Positions 40,301-51,409 of a DNA stretch of 64,000 nt are shown in pieces; the stretch's first letter is position 1; the number at the start of each line of letters is the position of its first letter. The DNA is from Oscheius sp. JU75 (lineage: Eukaryota; Nematoda; Chromadorea; Rhabditida; Rhabditidae), in NCBI GenBank assembly GCA_037178855.1, contig JASJZC010000001.1, forward strand, positions 2,666,001 through 2,730,000, read 5' to 3'. The translations under genes and the position numbers were made by a program. The notes below the pieces were generated by a model. It did not search any database and was not told where the DNA came from. It worked only from the letters and a program-made list of their open reading frames with translations.

Positions 40301-40663
40301 CGGTTTGTGTCTGTCATAAATGGGTGGGTTAAAAGTACCTGTTCATAGAGATCAATGAGCTTCTTTGCTGGCAATTTGAGCGGCTGGATAATCTTTAGCA
40401 CCGTGTCCCAATGGCCATTGATTATTTCGGAGGAGAAGCCGTCAATGCTGTCCACCGTGTTCAGCGTGATATTGGTTTCTTCCTGAAAATCTATCGGATA
40501 GATACAGTAGAGTAGAGAGAACGTCACCTGGAGCACGGAGAGCGTTCTCATCAAATTGTTCTCCTTCAGATACTGCTCAATTAGCCGAACGACGCTGGAA
40601 ATCAAGTTTCATTTAAGAGGAGCGATCTGCTTACTCGGCTGCTTCAATTTCGATCGCCGTCAT
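37373..40663 (-). CDS. smu-1: SMU1 spliceosomal WD-repeat protein
   Basis: SMU1 acts with RED in the B complex of the spliceosome and controls alternative splicing (C. elegans smu-1 suppresses mec-8 unc-52). The start reads [10 protein letters not shown] joined to [20 protein letters not shown] (LisH), followed by the CTLH region: [26 protein letters not shown] and [18 protein letters not shown] conserved block [38 protein letters not shown] and [11 protein letters not shown] precedes WD repeats such as [20 protein letters not shown] and [19 protein letters not shown]. The last repeat is [24 protein letters not shown], ending at the TGA 37373-37375. It is close to human SMU1 throughout. The intron between about 39207 and 39540 contains a tRNA-like relic. 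Confidence 0.93.
39302..39372 (-). repeat. tRNA-derived element in SMU1 intron
   Basis: The minus strand has TAGCGTATTGATAAGAGGTGCC (D-arm-like), CACCTCGAATCGCACG (anticodon-arm-like) and ACCCGGGTTCGGTCCCGTGG, a well-preserved T-arm with B-box. No acceptor stem closure was found. Confidence 0.5.
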
Positions 40664-41442
40664 GGTTTTTGGCGATAGACTCGGCTAAATGGCGTATTTT
40701 AACCTGCAAAACGATGCTATACATGGAAACATTCAGTTAAAATAAGATCTTTGCAAGAAAATCTCTTTAGCAAGATAGGATTTTTGGGTGCAATTCTTTG
40801 TATCAACGGATAGGAACTACATGTGATAGTTTCCTATCAATCCGAGTGTCAAAATAACTCAAAATGATAGATTTTAGGGCATGAAAATAGAAAATCTAAG
40901 TTGAAAATGTTTGCAAAGAAGAAAAAACTCAAATTCGTATTCGCAAATACGTAATTTTGCGTCATTGACAAAAAAAAACCACCGTACGCTTCAAATAAAA
41001 ACCTTGATGGTGTTGGTGAGCATCCTCCCTTGGGTTTTCCGGCCCAAGATAGCATTTTTCGGGTTTGCGATGGTCTACAAAGTTGTAGTTTTCGTAGTGG
41101 GCTACAACTTTGCAGAGTATTCTAAGCTGAGAAAATGTCGGCATCTGCCATAATATTAGATTAAAAAACATCCAAAACCATGTTCTAGTCAAGGGAAATA
41201 GTTATGACAGCGGTTGTATCTAGACTTCGGAGTTAGTAAAGCGATATTCAACGAGCGGAACAGTTACCAAATCGAGAACTCAAAGAAATATCATAAAAGA
41301 TTCATTTGCACCAGACAAAAAAAACTCCAAGACTCTAATCACAATCATACACTCCCGCAAAAGTTATGGACAGATAGGGTCGAAATAAATAGAAGAAAGA
41401 AATGTGCAAATCAGTCATCTGTGGAAAGATCTCTTGGTACTA
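40664..41442. other. intergenic region between SMU1 and GRASP
   Basis: About 780 bp, A/T-rich, with a hairpin-family copy at 41074-41114. No gene supported. Confidence 0.5.
41074..41114. repeat. TGCAAAGTTGTAG-family hairpin, copy 3
   Basis: TCTACAAAGTTGTAG pairs with CTACAACTTTGCAGA. The downstream flank TTCTAAGCTGAGAAAAT is shared with the copy at 53041 (GACTAAGCTGAAAT), so the repeat unit is longer than the stem. Confidence 0.65.
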
Positions 41443-43394
41443 TTACGACGGTTGTTGATAGTAAGTCGGTGCTGTTCCTAAAGATTTTTAATGTTGATTT
41501 GAGAATACTGCCTACCGTAAGCACCGGTGGGAGGAGGAGGTGGTTGAGCCAGAGGCTGGCTGATTCCGAGGGAACTCAATGAAGGCATTGGGAAATTCAG
41601 GGGGGTAGGAGCTCCGATAGTCGTGGTGGGGACTCCAGGAGGCGGGGTGTATCCGTCTGGAACAGGAGAGTTTTGAGCACAGGAAAGTGACAGTGACAGA
41701 TTCTTAGAACTCACAAGGAAGGCTAGGCGGTGCCGGAGGCTGATAGTACGACGTAGGAGGCATGGGAGAACTGGTAGGCGGTGCCGGAGCAGAATAACCA
41801 GAGCTATAGCCATAGTTCATCTGGGGAGACGGAGCCTGTGGCTGCTGATAGCCACCGGCCGGCTGCTGACCATAGCCGTAAGGATTAGCATTGTACTGAA
41901 CCTTTCAACTGACCAGGACATCCAAAAGACTAACCGGATAAGAGTAAGGCTGAGGAGACGGGGTCTGTTGAGCAGAAACCGCGGGAGCAGGAGGAGGAGG
42001 AGGAGGAGGGACACTGGCCGGCGAGGGAGCAATAACTTGCGGTTGGTCGTGACTGTGTCCATGTCCGTTGTGGTCGTGGCTATGCCCGTGTCCGCCATCG
42101 TGATCGTGACTGTGTCCATGACCAGAATCGTGGTCGTGACTGTGACCGTGACCACCGTCATGACTGTGTCCATGTCCTCCGTCATCGTGACTGTGACCGT
42201 GACCGTTAGTCTCGTAAGACGGGTAGCTGGGAGCGGAGTACTGCTGGGAGACGGGAGGAGGGGGAGGCAATTCCTGAAAGAACAAACTGTACTCTGTTTA
42301 AATATCAGCAGGCTTAGTCAGTCTCACATAATCTCTCAGTACTTTGCACACCGTTATGTGGTGGCACTCAGGCTGATCTGGTCAGCAATTTTCGAACTGA
42401 TGACTTACAGAAACAGGAGGAGGAATGACTGTCGAAGCACGCGTGCTAGCCGGAGCAAACTGGCTGGGATCGGGGAAGGAGGCAATCGACGGCGGTTGAG
42501 CTACCTAAAATCTTTGTTGAACCTTTTGAAGAAGAGACAAACCTTGTCCAGCTGAGGAATTCCGGTAGGGACTGGAGCTTTCGGCGGGAGAATCTGTTGG
42601 GCAGGCTGTGGAGGATTGGGAATCTCCCGGACGGGTTGTGATCTGTCCACAGAGACGGGAATACGATGGAGATAGCCGTAACCAATGTCACAGCCGAGAC
42701 AGCCTTCTCCTCCCCATGCAGAGTTCGGAGTGAGGGACACCTACGAACCGCTGGTTTTTCATAGAATTCAAGAATCTTACCTCTCTCACAGTGTCTACAT
42801 CAACATTGTACACATACAGCTTCAGAGGTTTGCCCTCATTGGCTTGTACCAAAGCGATCAGGTCGTCGGCCTGGTTCAGGACGCTCTCAGCTCCAAGAAT
42901 GTAGTCGGTATCGGTCTGAAGACCGGCCAGGGCAGCTGGTGAGTTGGGCTGGACGGAGATGACATGCCAGACGTGTTGACTGGCTCCGTCGAAGGTACAG
43001 AAGCGGATGGAGACTCCGAGAAGGCCCTGGCCTCCCCAGTTTTGGGAGGGGGTGACGCTAGTCTGTCGGACGGTGTGAGTCTTGCTGGAAACAGTGGATT
43101 AGAGAGTGACAGAGAGACAGGGCTTCTACCAACCTGTTGAAGACAGTAATCTCCACTGGATTCTCCACATGCTGCTTCAAAATTTCCTTCATCGTATCAT
43201 TGTCCTTGTCCAGTCGAGTGTTTCCAATGGAAACAATGAAGTCAAAGAACGGTTCCAAGCCGGCTGCCTGTCCTGGCGAGTTGTCTTGAACCTGAATTCC
43301 CAAACTCTAAATATGAAGTGTTTGAACATACTCTCAAAACATGGTATCCTTCGGATCCTCCTCCCGGAATAGGAACACTTTCGCTGTTACCCAT
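41443..43394 (-). CDS. Golgi reassembly stacking protein (GRASP55/65) with His-rich tail
   Basis: GRASP tethers Golgi cisternae and supports unconventional secretion. ATG 43394 follows GTTTTCAGA, an SL-type acceptor. [12 protein letters not shown] provides the myristoylated Gly2. PDZ1: [26 protein letters not shown] and [23 protein letters not shown]2: [46 protein letters not shown] and [20 protein letters not shown]. The C-terminal region is Pro/Gln/Tyr-rich, as in GRASPs, but includes a run of six HGHSHD units around 42050-42215. The last coding exon (41471-41443) ends APTYYQQPS. The GRASP region is confident; the exact C-terminal exon chain is less so. Confidence 0.88.
42050..42215 (-). 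repeat. HGHSHD-encoding tandem repeats in GRASP
   Basis: About six imperfect copies of a repeat coding for His-Gly-His-Ser-His-Asp with Gly/Asp spacers. Visible at the DNA level as recurring GTGACTGTGTCCATG-like strings on the plus strand. Confidence 0.85.
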
Positions 43395-44510
43395 TCTGAA
43401 AACAGTATGCGTCAAAATAAATGCTGGAATTTCGATTTCTGGAGCAATCAATCAATACTCGATGCGCTTTTTGGGCAACTCACAATCAGAGTACGCAGCA
43501 GGAATGCTACGTAGTATGTAACTCCGTAACTGTCAGAATATTCCAGACAAGAAAGATATTTTCGAAAAACGCGCCAATTTGAAGGAATCTTTAGGGGTCT
43601 TGTCACGATTATACCGCTCAGCTACTTTTTTTCCCAGGAAAACAGGCAACATTGGATTACAGCACTTCTTGTTTTTGTCTTTACTCTCTAGTACATTCTG
43701 TCAGTCCATTTCCCTTAAAACTTAAAAGAGGTAATAGTTCAGCAGGCGGCCCTTCGTTTGAATTTTTGGCGCGCTTCTACAATTTCACCCAGTATCGGGT
43801 TTTCTGACGTAATTCACTCATTTTTAGAGGTTCTAACTATGTTTTTTGTATTCAACATGCAAAAGAATTCCTATACTGAAAGAGATACCGGAATCTGAGA
43901 GCTTTACAGTTATTGTTCCAACATAAGAATTTTCCACTATCTCTGTCGCCTGGCGAATTATTACCACGTAGGAGCGTTGAAAAACTACGTTTTTCGGGCC
44001 ATAGAAAGAAGTTACCCCGTGCACAAATGGAAGGGCAGTGTATCTAGCCTCTTACTCTCAACAGGCGCAATTGTATGGAATAATTTTTCGTATTTGGGCC
44101 ACAGTGCTTCATTTAGTGTGTTACTCTCATTCTGTTCTGATAGTTTGATACTATGGCGTACAATGTGAGAACAGGCTTCCAAAGAAGGCTCAGGATCAAT
44201 GTACGGCTGGCAAAAGTCGGTTCAGATTTTCAGAAAACGACAGAGAACAGTTTGGAAGCCTATCTACATGCAAAGTTCTGTCAATTTTTTTCTGTCCCTG
44301 CAATGCTCGAAAGGAAGTGGAAGTGAATTCAAAAAGAGTAAAGTTAGCTGGAGACGTGGATCGTTGACCATGGGGCGACTCGCTCCATTTTCGAATGCAG
44401 TCCTTTAAATTTTTGGCACCAATTCGATTTTCAAATATATTCCTTCTGCTTTATCCTACCGCTTTTCTCATTTTCCTCACCTCTTTTTATTCGAAAGCTT
44501 TACAGAACAA
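43395..44510. other. divergent intergenic region
   Basis: 1.1 kb between the GRASP start (minus) and the CDC40 start (plus). No supported gene. It ends with TTTACAG, a probable SL acceptor 5 nt before the CDC40 ATG. Confidence 0.5.
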
Positions 44511-47304
44511 ATGGACCTTCTCCAAGGATACGAGGCCAGCGGCGACGAGCACTCGGATGACGAAAATCAGATCGATTTAAGTGCGTGCAAAACGGTCTCC
44601 CTACCGTCCACAATTTCAGTCAGTTTTTCTCTTCATTCCCCCCAAAGGTTTTGATGTTCAGGTCGCACCGGACGTGGCAGCGAAGGCCGATCCATATGCC
44701 GTGGCTATAATCGACCCCAAGACGAGAATGGTCAAGACCAATCCGACTTACGACCAGCTTTTTCAACCTGAGGTACCACTTTTTAAAAAATACGCTATTT
44801 TTCATTTTCAGGCAGGGCCAAGCAATCCGTTCAAAACGGAATCCCAAAAGGCTGCCAAGAACACCTTCACAGGATTCGTCGAGCCGGCTCACTTCAGCGC
44901 CTTCCACTTCGAGAAAGAGATTCGCAGCTTCGACACCCTCGGCTACGCCCGGAATCCGACTGCTGATGCAGGTGATTCGAATCATTCGTTCTTGTTCAAG
45001 TAATTATCCAGGAAATGCCTTCATTGGCAACGTGAAAGCAGCCGAGGAGAATCAGGGAGCGACGCTGTTTGACTCGAAGAAGACTGGCGGTCAGAAGAGG
45101 AAAAGAAACACTAACTACGACGCATCCGATCTCGATGGCTACACGGGCCCGTGGGCCAGATTCACCGACGAGAAGGCCGTGGCCGTGCCCGATCCGGAAC
45201 TGCAGAAGGAGATGGACGAATTCGTCAAGAAGAAGCAAATGAAGAGCAAAAAGTTCCGCCAACAGCAAAAGGAGAACGAGGGAATGGCCGAAGAGACTAC
45301 ACAGCTCCATCTCAAAGAGACAACAGACTATCAGGGCCGCTCCTTCATGGTCCCGCCAGCCTTCACCGGTGCCAACCTCAAGGCTGACTACGTCCCGGAC
45401 AGGTATCTTTCTTTTCCCTTTTCAAGGCCGTCTAATTGCGTATGGCGGCTTAAAAACGGCTACAGGTGCCGTATAAGCCAGTGCTCACCAATTGCAACAT
45501 ACTTGTGTATCAATTCGAAACATATGTAGCAAACACGATAACCGGTCTGTACAACCAGCCAGTGCAATTCAGTCCTTTGCCATGTTCGTTGTGAGATTCA
45601 TTGCCGCTTCAGACACTCAGCCAAGACATTTAAAATCCCAAACTGGCGCGAAATGGAAAGACATTATCATGTGTTACAGATGTCTATGGACAAACATTTG
45701 TTGTTTGAATGGCTTTTTCTTGACCTTAGGCTCCTAAAACTTGATTTCCGTCTGAGCCAGTCTCTAGTAAAATTCTGCACCTCCAAATCCGACTCAATGC
45801 TCTTGTCCTAACAAGCCCATTTCCAGATGTTTCATTCCGAAAAAGCTCATCCACACGTACAAGGGCCACACTCGCGGGGTCAACTGCGTTCAATGGTTCC
45901 CCCAAAGCGCCCATCTGTTCCTGTCCTCTTCGATAGACTGCAAAGTATGTTCTTTATCCCTTTTTTGTCAAATAAGAACCTTTAGATCAAGCTTTGGGAG
46001 GTCTATGGCAAGCAGCAGATCGTTCGCACCTATTCCGGCCACAAGATGCCTGTCCGTGAAGTGGCCTTCAACAACAGTGGCACAGAATTCCTTTCGGCCA
46101 GCTACGACAAATTCATTAAACTCTGGGACACCGAGACCGGACAGGTTAGCCCATTTTTGTATCTAATTTCATCGAAATGACTCTAGGTAAAACAACGCTT
46201 CCACACCGGCCACATTCCCTTCTGCCTCAAGTTCCATCCCGACGAGGACAAAAACCACATCTTCCTGTCCGGGATGCAGAACAAGAAGATCCTTCAGTGG
46301 GACAGCAGAAGCGGAGAGATCATGCAGGACTACGACAGACATCTTGGCCCCGTTAACTCGATCACCTTCTTCGACAAAAATCGCCGGTAGGAGCTTGTTG
46401 TTTTAAATAGTTTCGTGGGATTTGGTTTGTCGTGTGTGAATATTGTATTTGCATTGGATACTAGTCGAGAAATTTTTGAAATCAGAACTGGCATGACGGA
46501 GGAAGTACGAATTTTCTGGTTGAGTATTCCATGCAAGGTCGTTCTCTGTTACTGGATTCAGCGATTCTGGAACCGATACGCAAGTCTATAGGGTCCAGTG
46601 CTGCAAAAAGATATAGTATGGTATAGGATTCCCTTTGACATGCAGCGAAATTCAAAAACCAATGGCGTATCGACAACTGGCCCAGAGTTGCTGGGTAGCA
46701 CTGGCCTATTAGGAACTTTGAACTGTCACAAACCCTTGTAGTCTAAAAATTTGATGTTTACCCCACCAATTTGCAGATTCGCCTCGACTTCGGACGACAA
46801 ATCAATTCGAATCTGGGAGTGGGAGATCCCGGTGGACACAAAGCTGATCCAGAATGTCGGCCTGCAGTCAATCCCGACGATGACCAAGGGACCACAAGGT
46901 GCTTTTTAGTCCTTTTTTCCCATAAATGTCAAATTGCAGACAAGTGGATAATCGGACAGTCGATGGACAGCCGAGTTGTGCTCTTCCAGCTCGTCGAGGA
47001 CAAGCTCCGCTTCGCAAGAAAGAAGAACTTCAAGGGACACAACGCCGCAGGATACGCCTGTACCGTCGACTTCAGTCCAGACAATAGGTTCGTTATTTTT
47101 CTTCAGTTTATGGGTATTTTTCTTAGCTTTGTGATCAGCGGAGACGCCGAGGGCAAACTATTCGTGTGGGACTGGCGGACCCACAAGATTGTAGCCAAGT
47201 GGAAGGCCCACGACAGCACCTGCATCACCGCCAAATGGCATCCGAAGGAGAAGAGCAAGATCCTCACGGCCGGATGGGACGGAATCATCAAGCTCTGGGC
47301 CTAG
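44511..47304 (+). CDS. prp-17: pre-mRNA processing factor 17 (CDC40/PRP17)
   Basis: A spliceosomal WD-repeat protein needed for the second catalytic step. Ten exons: 44511-44580, 44648-44772, 44812-44971, 45012-45402, 45827-45944, 45986-46144, 46187-46386, 46777-46898, 46940-47087 and 47127-47304. The N-terminal region has VKTNPTYDQLFQPEAGPSNPF, DLDGYTGPWARFTDE and TDYQGRSFMVPP. The WD propeller includes CFIPKKLIHTYKGHTRGVNC, LSSSIDCKIKLWEVYG, PVREVAFNNSGTEFLSASYD, SGMQNKKILQWDSRSGE, FASTSDDKSIRIWEWEIP and GDAEGKLFVWDWRTHKIV, and the end is ILTAGWDGIIKLWA. It aligns with human CDC40 over its length. The start follows an SL-type acceptor, and the next gene starts 158 bp downstream on the same strand. 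Confidence 0.93.
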
Positions 47305-47462
47305 TTCCAGCACTACGTACACTATTTTGTTGATCTTTATCTTTTGTAGCTTATTTTGCCAGTAAATATCACTCGTAAACCTGTCCTGATTTCTGCTTGT
47401 TGGGTCAATTGGATATCTTTGAAACTTTTGGTAGACTTGATCATCTAAGAGATCACGTTCAG

Positions 47463-48422
47463 ATGAATAGAGTCATCTGCCGAGGACTCGCGAGCAGTGC
47501 GGCGAGGTTGGAAACCGCTCCGAAGGGAAAGTACCAGCATTGGAGAAAACCGTGAGTTTCTTCTCCTTTCGAACACTATTTGACAAAAAAAGTGGCCGTC
47601 TAAAACTGCTTCAATCACACACCACCTCACATGTGCCGGGGACAACTGAAAAATCTAGCTTATCCTTCAAGTCTTCTTTTGTTGCAATGAATTTGGCTGC
47701 AGTAGCCCATCCTCTAGCTCCCAATGAAAAAAATTTACGCAATAATTCGAGCATAGAAGGTTATAAATTCAGTTTCCGCATTTGGCTTCTTGGATTTATA
47801 GTTTTTGCTGCCAGATTTACTGAAAACCGCTGTTCCTAAAATTCGAGTTGCGTTCTTAGCTAACGTCTTCCTTGTTTTGAAGCACAAAAACTAGTTGTTT
47901 GCGAGGGAAAAATAAACGAGATGACTGATCTTTGTTAGGTTTCTTATTTCCAGCTGCTCTCAACGCAAATTCCGTTGCAATCTGGCTGAAAATAACAGTT
48001 TTGGGGCAACGATTTGGCGAGAATGTTTTTCTTTTCGAAAGAAATTTCTAATAATGGATTCGTATTCAGTGTCTACTCGGCGCCCCACGTCAATCCCCTT
48101 GAAGTCGGAGCTGATTTCTCTTTCAACGGTTCGTCTCTTCCTCTGTTCACCTATTCAATCTCAAAATGCATTTCAGATACCCGCAATATTCAGTTCACTT
48201 CGCGCACACAGGTCGATAACAAGCTGGAACAACTTCGTCTGGCTGTCAGTCTTTCTTCTTTTAGCTTAGAAATCGTGGTTTTAGAAGCAAATAACCGTCG
48301 CGCTACAACAAATTCGAGAGATTGAGGCCACTCACGCGTTCGGAAACAAGCAGCGGGCACAGCTGAGCGAAGAGACCCAACGCTGGATGCCAATTTCTAA
48401 ATCTAAAGAGACTCTGCACTAG
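47463..48422 (+). CDS. mitochondrial ribosomal protein mL52-like
   Basis: Four exons (47463-47551, 48070-48128, 48177-48244 and 48285-48422) with matched phases; about 117 aa. The N-terminus MNRVICRGLASSAARLETA is Arg/Ser/Ala-rich like a mitochondrial presequence. The core NPLEVGADFSFNDTRNIQFT and QVDNKLEQLRLAKQITVALQ resembles the mL52 pattern (conserved P-L-D-Y/F-G block, then a basic helical region). The family call is from memory of the vertebrate protein and is tentative. The gene lies 158 bp after PRP17 and could be the second gene of an operon. Intron 1 is 518 nt. A reading with an extra exon around 47950 is possible but breaks the frame. Confidence 0.5.
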
Positions 48423-48781
48423 TGTTACTTTTTTGTTTGGAGATAGTAAATTCGTTTAGCTCTTCTTTGTTTTGTTAGTCAGTTATCGTACGGTGTCACA
48501 TTTGAGGATCTAAAACAATTCAGTTCGAGATTCGAAAATCTACAGCGTTTTCAGCTCTAAAGTTAGGTCTGAACAGTCTGACAGTCCCTCCGGCCTTTCT
48601 GATAATACATGGACATCGGAGCCATCATTGCCGTCCAAATGGCTAGCAACAGCGACATAGCTTTGCCAGACCGTTCTTTGGGCCACGTTTATCGTAAATT
48701 CTCATTCTCGTTCTTCTCGGCCTTCTTTACTTGCCAGATAGATAGTTAACAGTGAAAAATGGACATGAAAGTGTCTCCTAC

Positions 48782-49075
48782 CTGGTAAGTGTTCCACAGA
48801 TCCTTACTGTTGGGGTAGCGTCGCTTGCACTCGTCGAAGAATCCGTAGGCTCGATTGATGGCCGGACACTCGTGATTTCCCCTCAGCAGAAAGACGTTGG
48901 CCGGGTACTTGACCTTGTAGGAGAAGAAGAGCAGGATGCATTCCAGACTCTGATGGCCGCGGTCCACATAGTCCCCGGCGGGCGAGCAGCCCGGCGTGTC
49001 CCCATTCAGAATCCGACAGAGTAGGTCGTCGATGTCCAGTCCGCCAGTAGCAGCTTCGGGTTCCGATAGAGCCAT
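48782..49075 (-). pseudogene. truncated PP1-type Ser/Thr phosphatase
   Basis: The single visible exon reads [20 protein letters not shown], then jumps to [39 protein letters not shown] and [18 protein letters not shown], followed by a GT donor. Relative to PP1, the block of about 60 residues containing the GDIHGQ metal-binding motif is missing between the N-terminal helix and GDYVDRG. Nothing after NTYQ (CHGGLSP, the second metal-binding His, and the C-terminal half) can be found downstream. Without these metal ligands it cannot be an active phosphatase. It may be a pseudogene or a remodelled sperm PP1. It starts 180 bp from the divergent kinase gene. Confidence 0.7.
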
Positions 49076-49254
49076 CAGTGACAGGAGGTCTTCGGTGAGT
49101 AGCAGACGACACTATGGTATCTTTTGTAAGATCCTAATTGCCACTCTTTTCATTAAAAAACAAACGAAGGTTTGCAAAACTGCTCTAATCTCTTTGCAAG
49201 TCAAAGCTAGTCTTTGTAAGGAGCGAGTTCACAGCAGGATTATTGTCGTCAGCG

Positions 49255-50772
49255 ATGCCCTCGAAGCCGAATAGTCAAGCTAAAGCTCCAAAAGAAGGGG
49301 ATGAGAAGCCGAACGAGAAGAACTATGACGGCGTCATCGGCAGGAAGATCGACGGCTGGGAAGTGGTCAAGGTTCTGGGACAAGGAGCCAACGGAGTCTG
49401 CTTCAAAGTCAAGAAGGACAATATTGTCGGAGCCCTGAAGCTGCCCTTCCGCAACGTTCAGGAGATGATCTGGGAGTCGCTAATCTACGACAGACTCGCA
49501 GACGCCAAGAACATCGAGAGTCGCAATGGGAACATCGTCCGCAAGTACGCTCAAGGAACGACGTCCTTCCCGGAAGAGCATCTCGAGAATGTTGCCTACG
49601 TCGTCATGGAACTAGGTAGGTCCACTTTCTTTTTTTGTTCTTGTCTTTGTCTTAGCGCTACCTTTCCTTGTCCCTGAACCCTTCGTAGTCGTACTACCTT
49701 GTCCTCTCTTTGCTGCCTCCGTCTATTACTGATTCAACGGTAGTGTCAACTGCCTCTGCTCCTTTCCTGTTCCTGATAGCTGTACTCTGTCTCTGCCTGG
49801 TAGTACTGTCCTTTGATTCTCTGACTCATCCACCCTGTCAACTCTGTTCGGTGTCCACTAGTACGTCCACGTCGAATCTGTGTCTCTTCTGAACTTGATA
49901 GTCCAACCCTTTTTCAATTCGATCTGTCTAGTGCTGTCTTCTCTTGATAGTCTACTATGTCCTTCTTCGGTGATTGCATATAAACTGTGTCTGCTTTATT
50001 GGTAGCTTTTCAAGACTCATTGACCACTCAATCCACTATATGTGCCCAATCCGCTCATACTGTTCTCAAATAGCAAATTTCAGCCAACAGCAATGTGTGG
50101 GAGCATCTGCAAGGCGATATGAAGGACGAGGACCCGATAAGCTTCATCGGGCGCGTGACCTGCATGATGATCCGAGCCGTGTACGACCAACACCAAGTCG
50201 GCCTTCTGAACCGTGACATCAAGCTGGAGAATTGTGGAATGCCGGAACAGAAGGGTCCCTTGCTCATGTATGACGTGGGCATGTGTCGTCGATGGCTGGA
50301 TCCTAACGGCAAGCATCGTCTCCCTCGCAGCAGTGTCCCATTCCGCGGAACAGACGAATGGTCCTCTCTGCGTTCGGAACTCGGCTTCGAGCAGGGCCGT
50401 GTAGATGATCTCTACTATGTGCTCCATCTGTACAACGAACTGACGAACATCTGCTGTGAGATCCCGCAGGCCTGGTCGAAATGGGGTAATGAGGCCGGCA
50501 AGTCGCCGGAGAGCGTCTGCAAAGAGGCCCGATACCTGCTCAAGAGTGACTTCGGACCCGGTCACCTGGTACTGGACAACTGCCATGTGGCCGCTCATCG
50601 TGTCCGTCTCTACCTGAGGACTCTGGGCACGACGGACGACCCGGACTATTTCCACCTCGCCATGCTCTTCAACGAGACGAGGGCCAACGTGAAGAAGAAG
50701 ATCAAGAGCTCGCCGATCAAGATGTCCGACTTCATGGAAGAGTGCTACCTCATGGAGCACTATTACTTCTAG
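49255..50772 (+). CDS. TTBK/casein-kinase-1-like protein kinase, sperm-type, altered catalytic loop
   Basis: Two exons: 49255-49615 and 50084-50772, joined at phase 1 (about 349 aa). Kinase features: glycine loop VLGQGANGVCF, β3 region VGALKLP, catalytic loop LLNRDIKLENCG (family: HRDxKxxN; His is Asn), metal-binding site YDVGMCRRW (DFG is DVG), and substrate loop SSVPFRGTDEWSSLRSE, the CK1/TTBK signature. C. elegans has a large TTBK-like family expressed mainly in the male germ line, and this protein fits that group. Asp and Lys of the catalytic loop are kept, so residual activity cannot be excluded. An AATAAA follows at 50782. The 468-nt intron is pyrimidine-rich. Confidence 0.87.
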
Positions 50773-50781
50773 TTAAAAATT

Positions 50782-50787
50782 AATAAA
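50782..50787 (+). terminator. AATAAA polyadenylation signal of the kinase gene
   Basis: AATAAA 10 bp after the kinase stop codon. Confidence 0.5.
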
Positions 50788-51409
50788 AAATATAGTTGAG
50801 AGAGCCGTTTCCTGGAAGAAAACAGCAAAAAGGTGCTCAGATGGCGACGAAAACTCTGAAAGTGCAATTCTCATTTGATTCGCCGCCTAAAATTATTACC
50901 GCGAGATTTGAATTACGCAGCTCGCAAACTACTTACTCCGGGCCTATTGTCCCTTTTTATTTCCCTTTTCTTGTAAAAAAAAAAATGCCCATTGTATAAA
51001 AACGCTAGAAAAACCACTAAAATTAACCCTTTATTCAGGCGCGAAGGTTCTAAAACAGTTTTGTATCTGTAAATTCGTTCCTGACTCGTTTCTCGATCCA
51101 TGATGTATCCTTTCGTACTCTGACTGTAAAAAAAAAAACATTTAATGTAGCAAGAAACTTTCATAAAACGGTGAAAAACGTGATCATCACGCACTTTTTC
51201 AGTCTCTGGCTCTTAATTACGCTTCCTTCCACTGTTTAGCTGCTACCACGATTTTATGACCTAACGAACCTACGAAAACTTCTACTACCCAACTCCTCAT
51301 GCCAGTTCTGTTTATCTCTTGTTTCTTTCGATTAAAAATTAATCTGCTGCACAACACTCCTCTCTTTTTACGCTATTATTCATATTTTCAACATTCTAAG
51401 ACTCGAATA
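50788..51409. other. intergenic region
   Basis: A/T-rich spacer between the kinase and the CCCH gene. No feature supported. Confidence 0.45.

Noticed and set aside
41817-42555. ORFs rich in Thr/Val/Met repeats opposite or in other frames of the GRASP His-rich region
   Set aside because: Frame-shifted readings of the HGHSHD-coding repeat; the GRASP frame continues into conserved PDZ sequence.
50080-50760. 226-codon minus-strand ORF across the kinase gene
   Set aside because: Exact antisense of the conserved kinase domain exon; no acceptable protein features.
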